Assembly: GCA_964478165.1 (NCBI GenBank)
Contig: CAYZGU010000011.1
Coordinates: 1-64,000 of the forward strand
Direction of reading: 5' to 3'
DNA: 64,000 bases
From: CAYZGU01 sp964478165
Lineage (GTDB): Bacteria; Poribacteria; WGA-4E; JAJDTR01
The notes beneath the pieces were generated by a model. It was given only the letters and a program-made list of their open reading frames with translations, did not search any database and was not told the origin of the DNA. Shown piece by piece: positions 61,968 through 64,000 of this stretch (within the stretch, counting starts at the first letter, position 1; each line of letters begins with the position of its first letter). The position numbers and the translations under genes are program-made.

Positions 61968-62783
61968 ATGAGCCAAAGCTCAGGAAACAGAATCTATCTA
62001 GCAGATCAGATTGTCAAAGAGGAACAGCTTAGACAATGGGTGGACCAATTTCACCGCGATGGCTTTCTCTTCCTGCAAGATGTCTTGCCACCAAATTTGT
62101 GCGCCCAGCTACGTGAAGACCTGGATTGGGCGCTCAAGGAAAACCCAAACGGTCTCAACAACGTTAATCAACAAATCGCACTAGCACATCGGATGTTTGA
62201 AACCAGTGAGACCAATCTCAGACTGTTTGATTTGGAGCCCATTGTCAGCTTCGCGGAAGCCCTCGTTGCTCCGAACTGTCACGTCATCCACAACAACTCC
62301 TTCCAAAGCCTGCCCGGCGGCGGTATTACTAGATGGCATCAGGACGACGATCCGCATTTTGAGATGACAGATGGCGAAACACCGCGAAACATTCGCTTAC
62401 CCGTTTTGTTCTTCACGGCAAACTACTATCTGACCGATGTCACCGAAATCGAGTGTGGAGGGACAGAAACAATTCCTGGTTCCCATCTGTTTGGAAGCAG
62501 GCCACCAGCTAATCTTGAAGGGACGGAGTGGGAAGACAAGATACACTTTAACTTGGGGAAAGCCGGCAGTGTTATCATGTTTAACAATCAAGTGTGGCAT
62601 CATGGCGGCCTGAATCAAAGCAACAGAACGCGCTATATTACGCAAATTACGTACGGCCGTCGAATAATCGGACACAAATATTTTCCCTTCATGAGTTACG
62701 CCATGCCTGAGCATGTCTACCAGGGCGCCAATCCGAGACTCAGGCGGTTGCTCGGTTTCCTTGAACACGGTGCATATGGATAA
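61968..62783 (+). CDS. Phytanoyl-CoA dioxygenase (PhyH) family protein
   Basis: A 271-residue Fe(II)/2-oxoglutarate dioxygenase. ATG 61968 follows AAGGAGGCCTCA. FHRDGFLFLQDVLPP is the family's N-terminal segment; the metal facial triad is His and Asp in RWHQDDDP and a distal His in VWHHGGLNQSNRTRYI, where Arg binds 2-oxoglutarate; ETIPGSHLFG is the signature GSH. These enzymes hydroxylate small or acyl substrates; the family is much expanded in Poribacteria with unknown substrates. A decayed paralogue is at 650-1420. No neighbour suggests the substrate. Confidence 0.9.
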   Translation: MSQSSGNRIYLADQIVKEEQLRQWVDQFHRDGFLFLQDVLPPNLCAQLREDLDWALKENPNGLNNVNQQIALAHRMFETSETNLRLFDLEPIVSFAEALVAPNCHVIHNNSFQSLPGGGITRWHQDDDPHFEMTDGETPRNIRLPVLFFTANYYLTDVTEIECGGTETIPGSHLFGSRPPANLEGTEWEDKIHFNLGKAGSVIMFNNQVWHHGGLNQSNRTRYITQITYGRRIIGHKYFPFMSYAMPEHVYQGANPRLRRLLGFLEHGAYG

Positions 62784-63401
62784 TCTACCGTAGGTGTGAA
62801 AGGGGAAGCGCAGGCGAGACACATGTGTCAGTAAGATAGCACTAAAGAAGGCAGAAAATTGGACATCATATAAACATAGCGGTCAAGCCGGACCGAAATC
62901 GATTTAGAATAATCATTTCGCTAAGCTGAAGAAACCTACAAGGGTCATCTCCTGTCTCGTATAATACCGCGCTTGCCTTCCGCACAGTTAGATCTTTAAT
63001 CGGTGTCTTTGCAAAGAAAAAACAGCATGCGGATTATGGTGGTCAACAATCAAAGAATTTGACCTTAATCGACGCACTGGGATTCCATGGACAAGTCCGC
63101 AAACTGTTCCCTTTGCTTTTTATAAAGAACGCTGCGTCGAACCCATGCGATTCGATCGCGCAAACCAAAGTGAGTTCGTCGCCACGAGAAACAGTTTGCT
63201 GTTTGAAAAGAAGATGTGATGAAAATCGGAGTATTTCGGGTGCGTCTAGCAAAATATCATAGTATGCCCGTATGCCCATTTTTCATCACCATGAACGGAG
63301 CGATTCACGATTGAGTCAGGGGTTCTTGGCTCTTGGGCTTAGATTTATGTAGCACCCGTGTCGGAAAATCCGTATACTTTCAATCATTTAGGGGAATAGA
63401 T
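62784..63401. other. Intergenic region before the threonine dehydrogenase gene
   Basis: No confident gene. A minus-strand frame at 63043-63279 gives a short peptide with thioesterase-like cadence but no start signal. The right end contains a TATACT (63372-63377) that could be a -10, and AGGGG before the next ATG. Confidence 0.4.
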
Positions 63402-64000
63402 ATGGGAAAAATTCTGGTTACCGGATCCGCAGGACAAATTGGTTCTGAGTTAACGATGGCTCTGAGGGAGCGATACGGAAATGGCAATGTCGTTGCAGGC
63501 ATTTACAAAACACACCAAAGTTCAGAATTGAGAGACTCAGGACCGTTCGAGACTGCAGATTGCACAGACATTGAAGCTCTCAATCATGTTGCCACAAATT
63601 ATCAGATAGATACAATTTACCACCTCGCTGCACTATTATCGGCCGTGGCAGAGGACGATCCTCAATTGGCATGGACGGTTAATATCAATTCTTTAGTGAA
63701 CGTGCTTGAGGTTGCACGGGAACATAATTGTGCTGTTTTCACACCAAGTTCGATTGGTGTCTTTGGACCAACAACACCCGCTAACAAGACACCACAAGAA
63801 ACAATCCAGAGACCCACTAGCATGTACGGTGTTACTAAGGTATCTGGCGAGCTTCTCTGTGACTATTACCATTATAAATTCGGTGTTGATTCACGTGGTC
63901 TCCGCTACCCTGGCATTATCTCGCATGTAACACCCCCAGGCGGTGGTACCACAGACTATGCCGTGGAAATATTCTATGACGCCATAAAACACGGTAGATA
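63402..64000 (+). CDS. NAD-dependent L-threonine 3-dehydrogenase, GDR/epimerase type (5' part)
   Basis: The frame opens at ATG 63402 (AGGGGAATAGAT before it) and runs off the right edge after 199 codons. GSAGQIGSEL is the NAD-binding GxxGxxG; IDTIYHLAALLSAVAEDDP, FTPSSIGVFGPTTPANKTPQ and MYGVTKVSGELLCDYY (catalytic Tyr and Lys) match the short-chain threonine dehydrogenases rather than UDP-galactose epimerase. PGGGTTDYAVEIFYDAIKHG closes the visible part. The enzyme makes 2-amino-3-oxobutyrate, later cleaved to glycine and acetyl-CoA. The C-terminal third is outside the window. Confidence 0.9.
   Translation, partial: MGKILVTGSAGQIGSELTMALRERYGNGNVVAGIYKTHQSSELRDSGPFETADCTDIEALNHVATNYQIDTIYHLAALLSAVAEDDPQLAWTVNINSLVNVLEVAREHNCAVFTPSSIGVFGPTTPANKTPQETIQRPTSMYGVTKVSGELLCDYYHYKFGVDSRGLRYPGIISHVTPPGGGTTDYAVEIFYDAIKHGR

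Noticed and set aside
63043..63279. Acyl-CoA thioesterase remnant on the minus strand
   Set aside because: Only a loose likeness to a RGDEL-type segment; no start signal and no hot-dog active site motif.

Overview
The window reads as chromosomal DNA of an uncultured Gram-negative bacterium. Outer-membrane lipoproteins, OmpA and SPOR domains and an RseB-type envelope stress operon point to a diderm. The mix of sulfatases, a PmoA-like protein, phytanoyl-CoA dioxygenases, a lamin-tail remnant, a DUF4398/OmpA pair and PQQ propellers resembles Candidatus Poribacteria or related sponge/marine lineages; this placement is inference. Coding density is low, with many intergenic stretches of 0.3-1.9 kb, and at least five degraded genes are readable (phytanoyl-CoA dioxygenase, one sulfatase, fatty-acid desaturase, nicotinate phosphoribosyltransferase, lamin-tail protein), which suggests ongoing genome decay.

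Layout. 1-7.7 kb: end of a probable O-methyltransferase, then a leftward catabolic operon (PmoA-like, 2-hydroxyacid dehydrogenase, sulfatase, frameshifted sulfatase, beta-propeller hydrolase, dead dioxygenase). 9.4-12.6 kb: E1-alpha, E1-beta and E2 of a 2-oxoacid/acetoin dehydrogenase complex without E3. 13-15.2 kb: an HpaI-type aldolase facing a 2-keto-4-pentenoate hydratase. 15.7-20.3 kb: desaturase remnant, FmdB zinc ribbon, a large secreted CARDB/toroid/YdjY protein and a secreted beta-propeller. 20.6-24.3 kb: a BMP-type nucleoside ABC transporter with one permease. 25-36.8 kb: def-larE, glcF, two DUF4398 lipoproteins (one with OmpA), mtnP with a divergent metallo-hydrolase, a TPR lipoprotein and a Sfp-type transferase. 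36.8-41.1 kb: rlmN and gatB, phhB, and an ELM1-like protein. 41.5-48.2 kb: dead nicotinate phosphoribosyltransferase, lexA, a sigmaE-like operon (sigma, anti-sigma, RseB, PQQ propeller), lamin-tail remnant and a small zinc ribbon gene. 48.6-55.4 kb: mnmA, an SDR, an MFS carrier, bioD, trpF, a DUF402 protein and prs. 55.4-64 kb: a multidomain OmpA/SPOR protein, an aldo/keto reductase, an intact phytanoyl-CoA dioxygenase and the start of a GDR-type threonine dehydrogenase.

The most informative regulatory signals are two. (1) An identical 17-base element lies in the same register over the promoters of lexA and of a 60-residue zinc ribbon gene, a candidate new SOS box. (2) A near-perfect sigmaE promoter (CGAACTT, 15-base spacer, GTCTAA) precedes the sigma factor/anti-sigma/RseB operon. 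No rRNA, tRNA, CRISPR array, intact insertion sequence or clearly new multi-gene defence or biosynthetic system was found.
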